Of a stretch of DNA of 64,000 nt, positions 24,726 through 32,817 are shown piece after piece. This stretch comes from PWPS01 sp964507105. Lineage in GTDB: Bacteria; Patescibacteriota; Minisyncoccia; Minisyncoccales; PWPS01. The translations under genes were made by a program, and so were the position numbers. The stretch covers positions 1 through 64,000 of the forward strand of contig CAZDOR010000002.1 in the NCBI GenBank assembly GCA_964507105.1, read 5' to 3'. The notes under the pieces are model-generated. The model saw nothing but the letters and a program-made list of their open reading frames with translations, ran no database searches and was not told the DNA's origin. Positions within the stretch are counted from its first letter, which is position 1, and each line of letters opens with the position of its first letter.

Positions 24726-27700
24726 TTAATCTTCATCATTTTCATCTTCTTCGCCTTCATCCCCTTCTTCGGAAAGTTGTCCCTCTTCGGCTTCTATCAG
24801 GAGCTCTCGCATCCGGTTGGTCAAATCGACCAATTTTTGCTCAAAAGCGTAACTGTCAATCTCGCCTTGTTGATACAGGCCGTCATAGTCGGCGAACTCC
24901 TCCTCCAATTGTAAATAAAGCTCTTCGAAATACTCTTCTTCTTCCAATTCTTCTTCATTCATCAGGGTGTGTGCTCGGGAAAATTCATCGCGAAGTGTAT
25001 CGGTTAAACCGGGAACCCTGTCTATATCTATGAGATCTCTTTCCGGAAGTTCTTGAAATTGAACTTGACCGGCCATGTTTCTGAAATTAAAGAGGGCGGC
25101 ACCCAGCAAAAAAAGACCGGAAAAAAGTATGAAAACCGAAATTATGAAAAGCGGCTTATCATCTTCAATTTCATCTTTTCTTTCTTGCTTTTTAACTTCT
25201 TCGGGAAGCAAATTTACTCCCACGTCTATCGGGTCTTTGCGGAGTCCGCGCAAAGCTAAACCGACCACGTTGGAATAAAGCACCGACTCCTTCTCCTCCA
25301 AAAAGTCGGGGGCATCTATCTTCTTTAGCGGACTCCCCGTCTTGAAATTCAAATCTTCGAATTGACCTTCAAAAAAGTCGGTTATCCCGGGAAGCAGGGC
25401 GGTTCCTCCGGTAAGAAGAACCTCTTCTACCTGCGAGCTGAATTCCCGCTGATAATAATCGCGGGCCTCCTCTATTTCATCAACGATCTTGTGTCCGTGT
25501 TTTTCCATTATTTCATAAATATCTCCTTCCTTTTTGAATCCATTTTCCCGCTTTATTCTCTCTGCGTCGACAGTCGTCTCTCCCAAATTTTTAGCTATTT
25601 CCCGAGTAAAATAATTTCCACCATAAGGAAGTGGAACGGAAACCACTAAGGACCCTCGCTTGTCATACATGTTCAAAGTGCTGGTTTTGGCTCCCATGTC
25701 CAAAACCATCCTATCCTTTCCGTCGGCCATAACCAACTTCTCAGTGCCGTCCTCCCGCTTTATTTTTTTAATTGGCAAAAGGGATCTACCTACGGAAAAG
25801 CCCTCTATCTCAAAAGCGGCTAAATCCAGTTTCGTCGACTTGAAAAAGAACGTATAGCTGTCAACTATCTCCTTCTGGGCGGCAACACAAATTATCTTCA
25901 CCTCTTCCCCTACGGTGGGCACTTCTCTCGTGTCCCAATAGAGTTCATCCGGGTCGTGAGGTATAATCATTTTTATTTTTTTCTTCACCTTTTCATTGAA
26001 GTTTTTTTTGTCGTTGAAAGTGAAAAGATGAACAAAAGTTCGAGACTCGGGCAAGCTAACCACTGCTTTATACTTTTCTCGTTTCAAAACTATCGCTTTA
26101 TCCTTGTCGTTGTCACTTATCCTGACCGGGAAAGGGTAAGCGTTTTCCAAGACCTCTTCTAATCTTTCGGACAATTTTTTCTGATCGACAATTTCTCCGT
26201 CCTTGATTATCCCTTTACCCAATCTGGTTCTCCCATAAGTGAAAACCGACTTGTTTTCATTTAAAATAAGCATCTCTATCGAATAATCGCTGAGGTCGAT
26301 TCCCATAAACCAGTGCTTGTCGGCAAAGAGTCTTTTCCATTGAATTCTCTTCAATTTTTTAATTTTATCCCGAACGAAAGGAGGTAAATTGTCATTATCA
26401 TCAAATTCTTTCTGCCTGTCCTCCGGTCCGGAAGTTTCTATTCGGCCCGGATCTCGGTCTTCTTGTTTTTTTTCTTTTTTATTTTTCGAATCCAAAGAGG
26501 TGATTATCATCTCCACATCCTCTTCATCAATTTCTTCCTTTTTGGTTAATTCTTCCCGATCCATGTCACTCAAGTGGTTTAAATCCAGACCGGCATCGGC
26601 TAATTTCTTTTCCAAGTCGACCGAAAGCCCGGTAACACTTTCGGTTTTTGGTTTCGAACTTCCATCGCCTTTTTTCAGACGAAGGTTTATTTTCTCACGC
26701 ATCTCTCTGACACGCCGAAAGAAGTCATCCCCAAGTGAAGAATCGTCTTCTTTTTGTAGTAGGCTTTCCAGTTTTTTTTCGGCCGATTCGAACTGTTCTT
26801 CTTCGAATAGTTTTTTAGCTTCCAAAAAAATTCTTTCCGCCTTTTTCTCTTCTTTTTTCTTCTTTTTTCTTCTTTTTTCTTCTTTCAATGTTTTTTTAAG
26901 TTTCGCTAATTCATCAACTTCTTTTCGATTCACACCGACCGCCTTGAGACGATCTTCCAAGCCGGAAACAAGCTGTCGAGCTCGCTTTAATCCACCCTTT
27001 TCGATTATCTCTTCTATTTCCGGTATCTCACTTTTGACCGCTTTTATTTCGGACTCCTTTTTTTGTCTTTCTTTTCGCGCTCGGGATAAAATTTCTTCGC
27101 CTTGGTCAATTAGGGATTCTACTTCTTCTATTTTTTTTCCGATTTCTTCGCCTTTTTTCTTTATTTTAGTCCACTTTTTTTCTTCTTCCTCTATCTTTTT
27201 TAAATTGGAACTCAACCATCTCTTTTTTTCTTTAATCCATTTACGCTGTTTTTTATTTTTATCTTTTTCTTCAAGATCCCGAATTACGGACAGCTTCTCC
27301 TCGAGCAACTTTTTTAGGCCATTTAACCTTTCCTTTTTTTCTTCAGCCGATTTGAGTTTTTCTTTTAATTTTTTCTCCTTTTGAATCAGCTTTTCGAGTA
27401 ACTCCTTCCACTCGGAAACGGTTTCCTTTATTTTCGCAAGATCTTCATTTCCGCTCAATTTTTTCAGTTCCGAATTATCGAGGTCGGGAAGATCCTGGAT
27501 GTCGATTTCGGGTATTCTGACTATTTTTTTATTGCCGAAAAACTTTTTTACAAAAGAAAATAGAGAGCCCTCTCCGCGATAGTCTTTCTCTTCTTTATCG
27601 ACAATATTTTTTCTGAGCCGAGAAGATTTCTTCAAAAGATTACCCTTTTTACTAACCTTTTCGCTAACCTCCTTATCTGAATTTTTCAGATCATCAATTA

Positions 27701-29936
27701 ACGAATCTATCAAAAACAATGCCTTCAAGTACTCTTCTTTTTGAAAACGGTCCTCCACTTCTTCGTAACGAGAAAGGAGCTTTTTGATTTTTTTATTCAG
27801 TTCGGAATCGAGCCTCTTTTCTTCTCTTTTTTTCTCCAACTTTTCTTCTAATTTTTTTATTTTTTTCTCCGGAACTTCGAGAGATTCTTCTCTTTTCAAT
27901 TCTTCCAGCTTATTTTTCAATTCTTCCGGTTTTCCTTCTTCGATTTGATTTTCAATTTGAGAGATTTTTTTCTTTAATTGATTCCTTTTCTTTTCTTTTT
28001 CCTTTTTTATCTCCTCGATTCTATCTTCTCCTTTCTCTATTTTTTCTTTAATTTTTTTCAAGAGTTGTCCTGCTTTTTTCTTTCTGTTTCTTGCCTCAGC
28101 TAATTTATTCTCTTCTTCCTCTATCTTTTTTAAATTGGAACTCAACCATCTCTTTTTTTCTTTAATCCATTTACGCTGTTTTTTATTTTTATCTTTTTCT
28201 TCAAGATCCCGAATTACGGACAGCTTCTCCTCGAGCAACTTTTTTAGGCCATTTAACCTTTCCTTTTTTTCTCCGACTGATTCTAATTTTTCTTTTAGCT
28301 TTTTTTCTTTCCGAGTCAAGTTTTTAAGTGATTCATTCCATTCGGAAAGGACTTCTTTCACTTCTGCAAGATCTTCTTTTCCCTTTAATTTTTTCGAGCT
28401 CGAATCATTGATCTCGGGAAGATCTTGGATGTCGATTTCGGGTATTCTGACTATTTTTCTGTTTTCGCTTATAACCAGCTGACCATAGCCGGCCAATTCC
28501 TCGTCTTGAACTTTTTCTTTCAACGAAAAACACTCGCTCAAGAGTCCGGAAAAACTATCTTCTTCCTCCAGTTTTTGAATCAGCTCCAATAGAATAAAGA
28601 TTGATTCTAAAAAGTTCGATTGTTCATAGAGTTTTTGTGCCTCTTCATAACGATTAAATAGTTTTTCCCTCTTTTTTTCTTGAATTAATTCCTCTTCCGC
28701 CTCTTTTAATTCGATTTCTATTTTTTTCAAAGTTTCATTAATTTTCTCTCTTCTTTCCTTTAAAGAGGATATTTTTTTAAGTTCCTCATCGGTAGAATCT
28801 TTTATTTTTTTGTAAAAATCATATTTTTTACTCAACCAGTCACCCATTATTAAGGTGGGCCTTGTTGATTTTATCTCATCGAGAGAATCGAGCTTTTTTT
28901 TCATAACTTTTTTCAAGGCAAGTAGCTTTTCTTTTCTCTCAGTTAGTTTTTCCAATTCGCTTTCCATTTCTTTCAGGTCGTGGGTTAACCGCTCGGAATC
29001 CTTCTCCATTTTTTTAATTAATTTCCGCAAAGCGGTCACGGAAATTTTGCCGGGATCCTCGTTATAACCGAATTCCTCGGGATCCGGAAACCGATCCATG
29101 TCGAGACTGGGAATCCGAAACCCCTTTCCGGTAACCTTGCCCAATCTTCCGCTCTTTAATTCTTCTTCTCGATAAAAAAGATTTTTCTTTTCGTATTCCT
29201 TTTTTTCTTCTTTTTTCGCTTTTTCTTTGAGTTTTTGTGCCTTTTCAATCAGTTTTTCCTGATTTTTAGGTTCCGCATTTCTAATCAGAAACTCGGTTAA
29301 AAATTGAACTTTTAAATATTCTCCGTTCTCAAAATAATCCGCGGCTTCTTGATATGGAATTTTCAGTTTATTCTTTTCTTTCTCTTCTTTTTTCTTTGAT
29401 TTCAGTTCCTCAATTTTTTCTTTTACCCGTTCGGCCGCAGTCTCTTTTTTTCTTAAAGTTTTCTCCAAATGTGAGGCGGACTTTACTGCTCTCTGTTTTT
29501 TGTTTTCCATTCGAAACAATTCCTTCTCCAGGTAGGATTTTTCATCTTTTATTTCGCTCATTTGGCTTTCCTCCTCCCAAACTTTTTTTTCCAAATTACG
29601 AAGCTTATCTTCAAGCTCCCATCTCTTTCTGATCAGTTTTCGCCTTCGCTCCGGAGAATCCTCGGCAGCAATGGACTTCTCGATTCTTTTTCTTTTTTCC
29701 TCAACTTTTCTCTGTATTCTTTTACTGATGGCCAGAGAATCTTCAATTTTCTCTTTTTCTTTTTGGAGATCTCTTCTTTTTCTCTTAGACTTACTTTGAT
29801 TTCGAATCAAGGATTCCATCTGCTCTTCGGCAGATTTTAACTCTCTTTTTAATTTTTCGATGCCCTCCTCGAATTGAGAGTACCTCTCTTCAAGTTCGGC
29901 GATCGTTTCAGGTTTTTGTTCCTCCTTATTGGTCAT
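24726..29936 (-). CDS. Giant coiled-coil protein fused to PilM and PilN (type IV pilus assembly)
   Basis: This 1736-residue protein has three parts. Residues 1 to about 1120 are Lys/Glu-rich coiled coils built from three modules. Each module starts with a RIPxxDxxxxPD/E motif (about residues 273, 495 and 805). TPR-like helical pairs such as EEAQKLYEQSNFLESIFILL, given in part, lie between the coils. Residues about 1208-1565 are a PilM actin-like ATPase: MGIDLSDYSIEMLIL, VSLPESRTFVHLF, LDMGAKTSTLNMYDKRG, EEVLLTGGTALLPGI. Residues about 1570-1736 start with the PilN signature VGVNLLPEE, then one transmembrane helix (FIISVFILFSGLFLLGAALF) and a short acidic outside part. PilM and PilN are normally separate. 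A promoter precedes the gene. Confidence 0.88.
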   Translation of the reverse strand: MTNKEEQKPETIAELEERYSQFEEGIEKLKRELKSAEEQMESLIRNQSKSKRKRRDLQKEKEKIEDSLAISKRIQRKVEEKRKRIEKSIAAEDSPERRRKLIRKRWELEDKLRNLEKKVWEEESQMSEIKDEKSYLEKELFRMENKKQRAVKSASHLEKTLRKKETAAERVKEKIEELKSKKKEEKEKNKLKIPYQEAADYFENGEYLKVQFLTEFLIRNAEPKNQEKLIEKAQKLKEKAKKEEKKEYEKKNLFYREEELKSGRLGKVTGKGFRIPSLDMDRFPDPEEFGYNEDPGKISVTALRKLIKKMEKDSERLTHDLKEMESELEKLTERKEKLLALKKVMKKKLDSLDEIKSTRPTLIMGDWLSKKYDFYKKIKDSTDEELKKISSLKERREKINETLKKIEIELKEAEEELIQEKKREKLFNRYEEAQKLYEQSNFLESIFILLELIQKLEEEDSFSGLLSECFSLKEKVQDEELAGYGQLVISENRKIVRIPEIDIQDLPEINDSSSKKLKGKEDLAEVKEVLSEWNESLKNLTRKEKKLKEKLESVGEKKERLNGLKKLLEEKLSVIRDLEEKDKNKKQRKWIKEKKRWLSSNLKKIEEEENKLAEARNRKKKAGQLLKKIKEKIEKGEDRIEEIKKEKEKKRNQLKKKISQIENQIEEGKPEELKNKLEELKREESLEVPEKKIKKLEEKLEKKREEKRLDSELNKKIKKLLSRYEEVEDRFQKEEYLKALFLIDSLIDDLKNSDKEVSEKVSKKGNLLKKSSRLRKNIVDKEEKDYRGEGSLFSFVKKFFGNKKIVRIPEIDIQDLPDLDNSELKKLSGNEDLAKIKETVSEWKELLEKLIQKEKKLKEKLKSAEEKKERLNGLKKLLEEKLSVIRDLEEKDKNKKQRKWIKEKKRWLSSNLKKIEEEEKKWTKIKKKGEEIGKKIEEVESLIDQGEEILSRARKERQKKESEIKAVKSEIPEIEEIIEKGGLKRARQLVSGLEDRLKAVGVNRKEVDELAKLKKTLKEEKRRKKKKKEEKKAERIFLEAKKLFEEEQFESAEKKLESLLQKEDDSSLGDDFFRRVREMREKINLRLKKGDGSSKPKTESVTGLSVDLEKKLADAGLDLNHLSDMDREELTKKEEIDEEDVEMIITSLDSKNKKEKKQEDRDPGRIETSGPEDRQKEFDDNDNLPPFVRDKIKKLKRIQWKRLFADKHWFMGIDLSDYSIEMLILNENKSVFTYGRTRLGKGIIKDGEIVDQKKLSERLEEVLENAYPFPVRISDNDKDKAIVLKREKYKAVVSLPESRTFVHLFTFNDKKNFNEKVKKKIKMIIPHDPDELYWDTREVPTVGEEVKIICVAAQKEIVDSYTFFFKSTKLDLAAFEIEGFSVGRSLLPIKKIKREDGTEKLVMADGKDRMVLDMGAKTSTLNMYDKRGSLVVSVPLPYGGNYFTREIAKNLGETTVDAERIKRENGFKKEGDIYEIMEKHGHKIVDEIEEARDYYQREFSSQVEEVLLTGGTALLPGITDFFEGQFEDLNFKTGSPLKKIDAPDFLEEKESVLYSNVVGLALRGLRKDPIDVGVNLLPEEVKKQERKDEIEDDKPLFIISVFILFSGLFLLGAALFNFRNMAGQVQFQELPERDLIDIDRVPGLTDTLRDEFSRAHTLMNEEELEEEEYFEELYLQLEEEFADYDGLYQQGEIDSYAFEQKLVDLTNRMRELLIEAEEGQLSEEGDEGEEDENDED
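27181..28272 (-). repeat. 162-bp exact direct repeat inside the giant pilus gene
   Basis: Bases 27181-27342 and 28111-28272 are identical, 930 bases apart (310 codons, in frame), and encode NGLKKLLEEKLSVIRDLEEK and its continuation. A second near-identical block around the RIPEIDIQDLP motif lies at about 27490-27530 and 28420-28460. This marks a recent in-frame duplication of a coiled-coil module or homogenisation between modules. Confidence 0.95.
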
Positions 29937-29964
29937 CGATTAAAAAAATAATTGGAGTTTATTT

Positions 29965-29993
29965 ATTCTACCAATTTTTCGTGTCGTCAACAA
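29965..29993 (-). promoter_or_regulatory. promoter of the coiled-coil/PilM/PilN gene
   Basis: TTGTTG (29988-29993), 17 bases, TAGAAT (29965-29970) on the minus strand; leader about 22 bases. It lies directly after the stop of the minor pilin gene at 29997, so the giant gene can be expressed apart from the pilin cluster. Confidence 0.6.
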
Positions 29994-29996
29994 ACT

Positions 29997-30473
29997 TCAG
30001 CGACGTAGATTTTCAACCGTGGTAAAGCTTCTTTCAAAATCAAACTGAGGCATCTCTTCCGGGTTGTAAAAAGCAACATCAAAATCCATTCGTACGGCAC
30101 CGTCTCCCGCTTTTTCAAAATTAAGTCTCCTTATTACCGACCTTTCCGTCGAAACACGATCCGGCTCCCGATCTCCTCTTTTAATATAAAAATGACTTCC
30201 CTCCAGATAAATTTCAACCGGATCGGTGCTCTCGTATAACGAATTCAAAATTAATTTGTCTCCCTCAACCGATTCAATCTCCTCGGCTAATCTTATTTCT
30301 CGAGAAACCCGTTCGGAAATTACTCTCCCGTTCTGATTGACCACTTCCATGGACATATTTCTCATTCGGGCAGTGGAAATATTGGTACCTATCAAAACGA
30401 CGGTACCGATGAGACCGGTTATTATCGCAAAATAAATTAAAAATTCTATCAGTGTAAATCCGCGTTTATTCAT
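29997..30473 (-). CDS. Minor pilin, PilW/GspJ-like
   Basis: A prepilin of 158 residues: NKRG/FTLIEFLIYFAI with Glu +5. The longer helix and head (NQNGRVISERVSREIRLAEE, LILNSLYESTDP) resemble GspJ/PilW-type minor pilins. ATG 30473 is chosen over an upstream ATG because it gives the usual short basic leader. It ends a run of minor pilins with almost no spacing. Minor pilins of this class start pilus assembly and sit at the tip. Confidence 0.82.
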   Translation of the reverse strand: MNKRGFTLIEFLIYFAIITGLIGTVVLIGTNISTARMRNMSMEVVNQNGRVISERVSREIRLAEEIESVEGDKLILNSLYESTDPVEIYLEGSHFYIKRGDREPDRVSTERSVIRRLNFEKAGDGAVRMDFDVAFYNPEEMPQFDFERSFTTVENLRR

Positions 30474-30474
30474 A

Positions 30475-30885
30475 TTAACGATTTTCAATTTTTACCGACT
30501 CCTCGTTTTCGGCACATTCTGCTTCCAAACTTATCCTACCTACCCCGACGGCTTGAACGAAATATCCCGTTTCGTATTCACAATCGTCTCCGAGTGGGTC
30601 TTTCGGAATTTCATCCATATAATCGGGAACCAGATCGCTCTCGCACTCACTTATATCGATCCGACTTTCTTCCACACATTCCGGATACTCCCCTTCTCGG
30701 GACCGATATTCGGTAAAAGAAAGTTGTAAATCTTCAAGATGAGCTCTCCTTCTGTCATTTCTGGATTGACTAATCCTGTATCCGGGATTTATCGTTACGA
30801 CGATGGCAACCGTCAGTATGGAAATGATACCGATAACCAAAAGTATCTCAACCAGGGTAAATCCTTTTTCGGTTATTTTTTTCAT
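30475..30885 (-). CDS. Type IV pilin-like protein
   Basis: A 136-residue prepilin: KITEKG/FTLVEILLVIGIIS with Glu +5, then TINPGYRISQSRNDRRRAH, close to the helix of the 16801 and 22564 pilins. The head carries Cys residues (PECVEES, SECESD, DDCEYE, AECAEN) and the shared motif LVPDYMDEIPKDP. ATG 30885 gives the same MKKITEKG start as its paralogues. It lies in the minor pilin run, 1 base from the next gene. Confidence 0.87.
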   Translation of the reverse strand: MKKITEKGFTLVEILLVIGIISILTVAIVVTINPGYRISQSRNDRRRAHLEDLQLSFTEYRSREGEYPECVEESRIDISECESDLVPDYMDEIPKDPLGDDCEYETGYFVQAVGVGRISLEAECAENEESVKIENR

Positions 30886-30886
30886 C

Positions 30887-31345
30887 TTAAAATTCAGTAA
30901 AATTATCGACTTCACGCCAATTTATAAGCTCCATCTCGAAGTGGCCTTCTACTTCTTCATGCTCTTCAAGATGAACTTCCGCCTGAATATTTTTAATGCT
31001 ATCCCTCTTTTCACCGACACCGGAAACGATGCGTATCGTTTCTCTGGATTCGACTTCTCTTATCCTACAAGTTTCTTCCCCGACGGAAATTTCCTCATCT
31101 CCCTCGTAATCGGAATCGAATTTAAGTCTGTTCAAGCCCTCTTCAACGCAACTATTGGCTAAATGAAGAGCAATCCGGGAGTCTACCAAATCGTCCGTTC
31201 TTCTCAAATCTTCGGCAGCGGAAAAAAACATCCCCAAAAAGAGAACCATAAAAAATCCGCTCATTATGATAACCGAGGTGAGGGCCACCATTCCTCTTTC
31301 ATCAACGGAAAATTGGGTTTTTTTATTTTTAGTATTGTTCTTCAT
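30887..31345 (-). CDS. PilX/GspK-like minor pilin lacking Glu5
   Basis: A 152-residue protein with a basic N-terminus, then DERG/MVALTSVIIMSGFFMV and a long hydrophobic helix. The residue at +5 is Thr, not Glu, as in GspK and some PilX-type pilins that cap the fibre. The following segment (SRIALHLANSCVEEGLNRL) matches the PilX pattern of residues after the helix. ATG 31345 overlaps the previous gene by 17 bases. Function as a tip subunit is inferred from family and context. Confidence 0.75.
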   Translation of the reverse strand: MKNNTKNKKTQFSVDERGMVALTSVIIMSGFFMVLFLGMFFSAAEDLRRTDDLVDSRIALHLANSCVEEGLNRLKFDSDYEGDEEISVGEETCRIREVESRETIRIVSGVGEKRDSIKNIQAEVHLEEHEEVEGHFEMELINWREVDNFTEF

Positions 31346-32339
31346 CCAATATGCAGCGAACCGAATAATAATTGTCTTTTCCGTAATATTCACGAGGAAT
31401 ACCCGAGGCTGAGCTCAGCTCTCTGGTCCAAGCGGTTCCTCCGAACTCTTCCGTTGCCGTCCACCACTGACCCAAAGACCCCTTTCCGTAAAATTCAGTC
31501 GTATACCGACCTCCGTGGCGACCACTCCAGTCGGTTTCGTTGGTCCCGCCGTATTCCTGGTCGACCAAATAGTCTCTGACCTGCCCGTCTCCTCGAACTT
31601 CTTCTTCGGAATCTCCATAAGGAAATTCATTTTCGCACCAAGTTTCCGATTGTCCGGTTTTTTGACAAACGGCTCTTTCCATACGAGTGAAATCATCATC
31701 GGTGGCCGCTCTCCATCCTTCCGGACAAAGATCTTCTCCACCATCACTTATCGCATCCCAGTTGTAAAGTCTCCCATACGAGTCACAATTTTCCTCTTCA
31801 TATTCATAGCAGAAACTGCCCCCTCCGTCGTGATCGGCATAATTGATATTCTCAGCGATCCAGCAATCATCTCCTATCTTTACAGTCGAATAGTTTTGCC
31901 CGTCACGGGAATCGGTAATCTCTTTTCCGCACGGAAAGGGAGGAATCATCCAGGGAGTCATAACTTCTTGCAATTCGACTTCCTGAGTTTCCCCTTCGAG
32001 ATCCCATTGAACGACGGAATCGACCAAACAAGCTCCGTTTTGACAATCGACACTCGTCTCTCTATCAAATACCGTATTCTCATCTTCCGGGGAAATCGTT
32101 TCTCCGGAAGTTCCGAAATCCCTGATTTGCTCGTAATCATCGTTTCTGAGAGCACGAATCTCTTCAATTCCCTCTCGAGCTATCATCAGGGCTTGTGATT
32201 TACCCGTACTGTAATTCATCGAAAGTTGAGCACGAATAGCCAGATGAGTAACGGAACCGACACCGACAATAAAAACGGCAATAGCCAACATCAACTCCAT
32301 CAAGCTGGCTCCCCGTTGCTTTTTTTTATCGAATATCAT
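31329..32339 (-). CDS. PilV-like minor pilin with C-terminal FISUMP domain
   Basis: Residues 1-150 are a minor pilin: KQRG/ASLMELMLAIAVFIVG (Glu +5), then MIAREGIEEIRALRNDDYEQ, typical of PilV/GspI. From about residue 150 a FISUMP (Fibrobacter major paralogous) domain follows: DSRDGQNYSTVKIGDDCWIA, ENINY, YGRLYNWDA, LCPEGWRAATDDDF, WWTATEE, and the closing YYSVRCI. FISUMP is known mainly from secreted or lipid-anchored surface proteins and is carbohydrate- or adhesion-associated. Its fusion to a pilin would put it on the fibre tip. The gene at 32818 carries the same fusion on a different pilin class. Confidence 0.85.
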   Translation of the reverse strand: MIFDKKKQRGASLMELMLAIAVFIVGVGSVTHLAIRAQLSMNYSTGKSQALMIAREGIEEIRALRNDDYEQIRDFGTSGETISPEDENTVFDRETSVDCQNGACLVDSVVQWDLEGETQEVELQEVMTPWMIPPFPCGKEITDSRDGQNYSTVKIGDDCWIAENINYADHDGGGSFCYEYEEENCDSYGRLYNWDAISDGGEDLCPEGWRAATDDDFTRMERAVCQKTGQSETWCENEFPYGDSEEEVRGDGQVRDYLVDQEYGGTNETDWSGRHGGRYTTEFYGKGSLGQWWTATEEFGGTAWTRELSSASGIPREYYGKDNYYSVRCILDEEQY

Positions 32340-32340
32340 T

Positions 32341-32805
32341 TTAATAAGCTTCTATTCTTCCACTTTCGGACACTTTTATCGTTTTATTCATCCCTTCGTA
32401 ACTGAAATTTATTTCACCGGAGCTTTTTCCGGCCCTGAAACCGACCGTATTTCCCGAGTGCCCCCCGGGCTCATCGACTATCGCCCGGTAATAATATTTA
32501 CCTCCGAAAATCAATTTTTCAACCTCGGCATCGAAACCACTTTTTTCATTTACGGTAATCGCTTCGGTTTGTCTGTCGAGATCATCTTTGTCCCTGCCCC
32601 ATAAGAAAGAAACCTGTGCCTCGTCCCGACCGTAACCGGCACTAAGGAGAGCTCCCCTGAAAGTAGCCACATGCTCTCCATCACGAAAAGATATTCCCGT
32701 CGGACGGTCGGTCCGAATCGTTGTTTCAGCCAAAACCATACCACCAAAAAGAAGAGTAAAAAAAACGATACAAGTTATTAATAATAATTTTTTACTTTTT
32801 ATCAT
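32341..32805 (-). CDS. Secreted single FN3-like domain protein
   Basis: A 154-residue protein with a signal peptide (LLLITCIVFFTLLFGGMVLA, cleavage expected after ALA-like LAE). It has one beta-sandwich module: VATFRGALLSAGYGRDEAQV, SFLWGRD, then LIFGGKYYYRAIVDEPGGHS, the same plan as the FN3-like modules of the pilins at 16801 and 32818. It has no membrane anchor or pilin leader. It lies between two FISUMP pilin genes and is likely to bind or cap them, which is an inference. Confidence 0.7.
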   Translation of the reverse strand: MIKSKKLLLITCIVFFTLLFGGMVLAETTIRTDRPTGISFRDGEHVATFRGALLSAGYGRDEAQVSFLWGRDKDDLDRQTEAITVNEKSGFDAEVEKLIFGGKYYYRAIVDEPGGHSGNTVGFRAGKSSGEINFSYEGMNKTIKVSESGRIEAY

Positions 32806-32817
32806 GATTTAAATTTA

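Noticed and set aside
26389..27384. 331-codon plus-strand open frame opposite the giant coiled-coil gene
   Set aside because: It is the mirror of Lys/Glu-rich codons (Ser/Phe-rich product) with no ribosome site or promoter; the minus-strand gene explains it.
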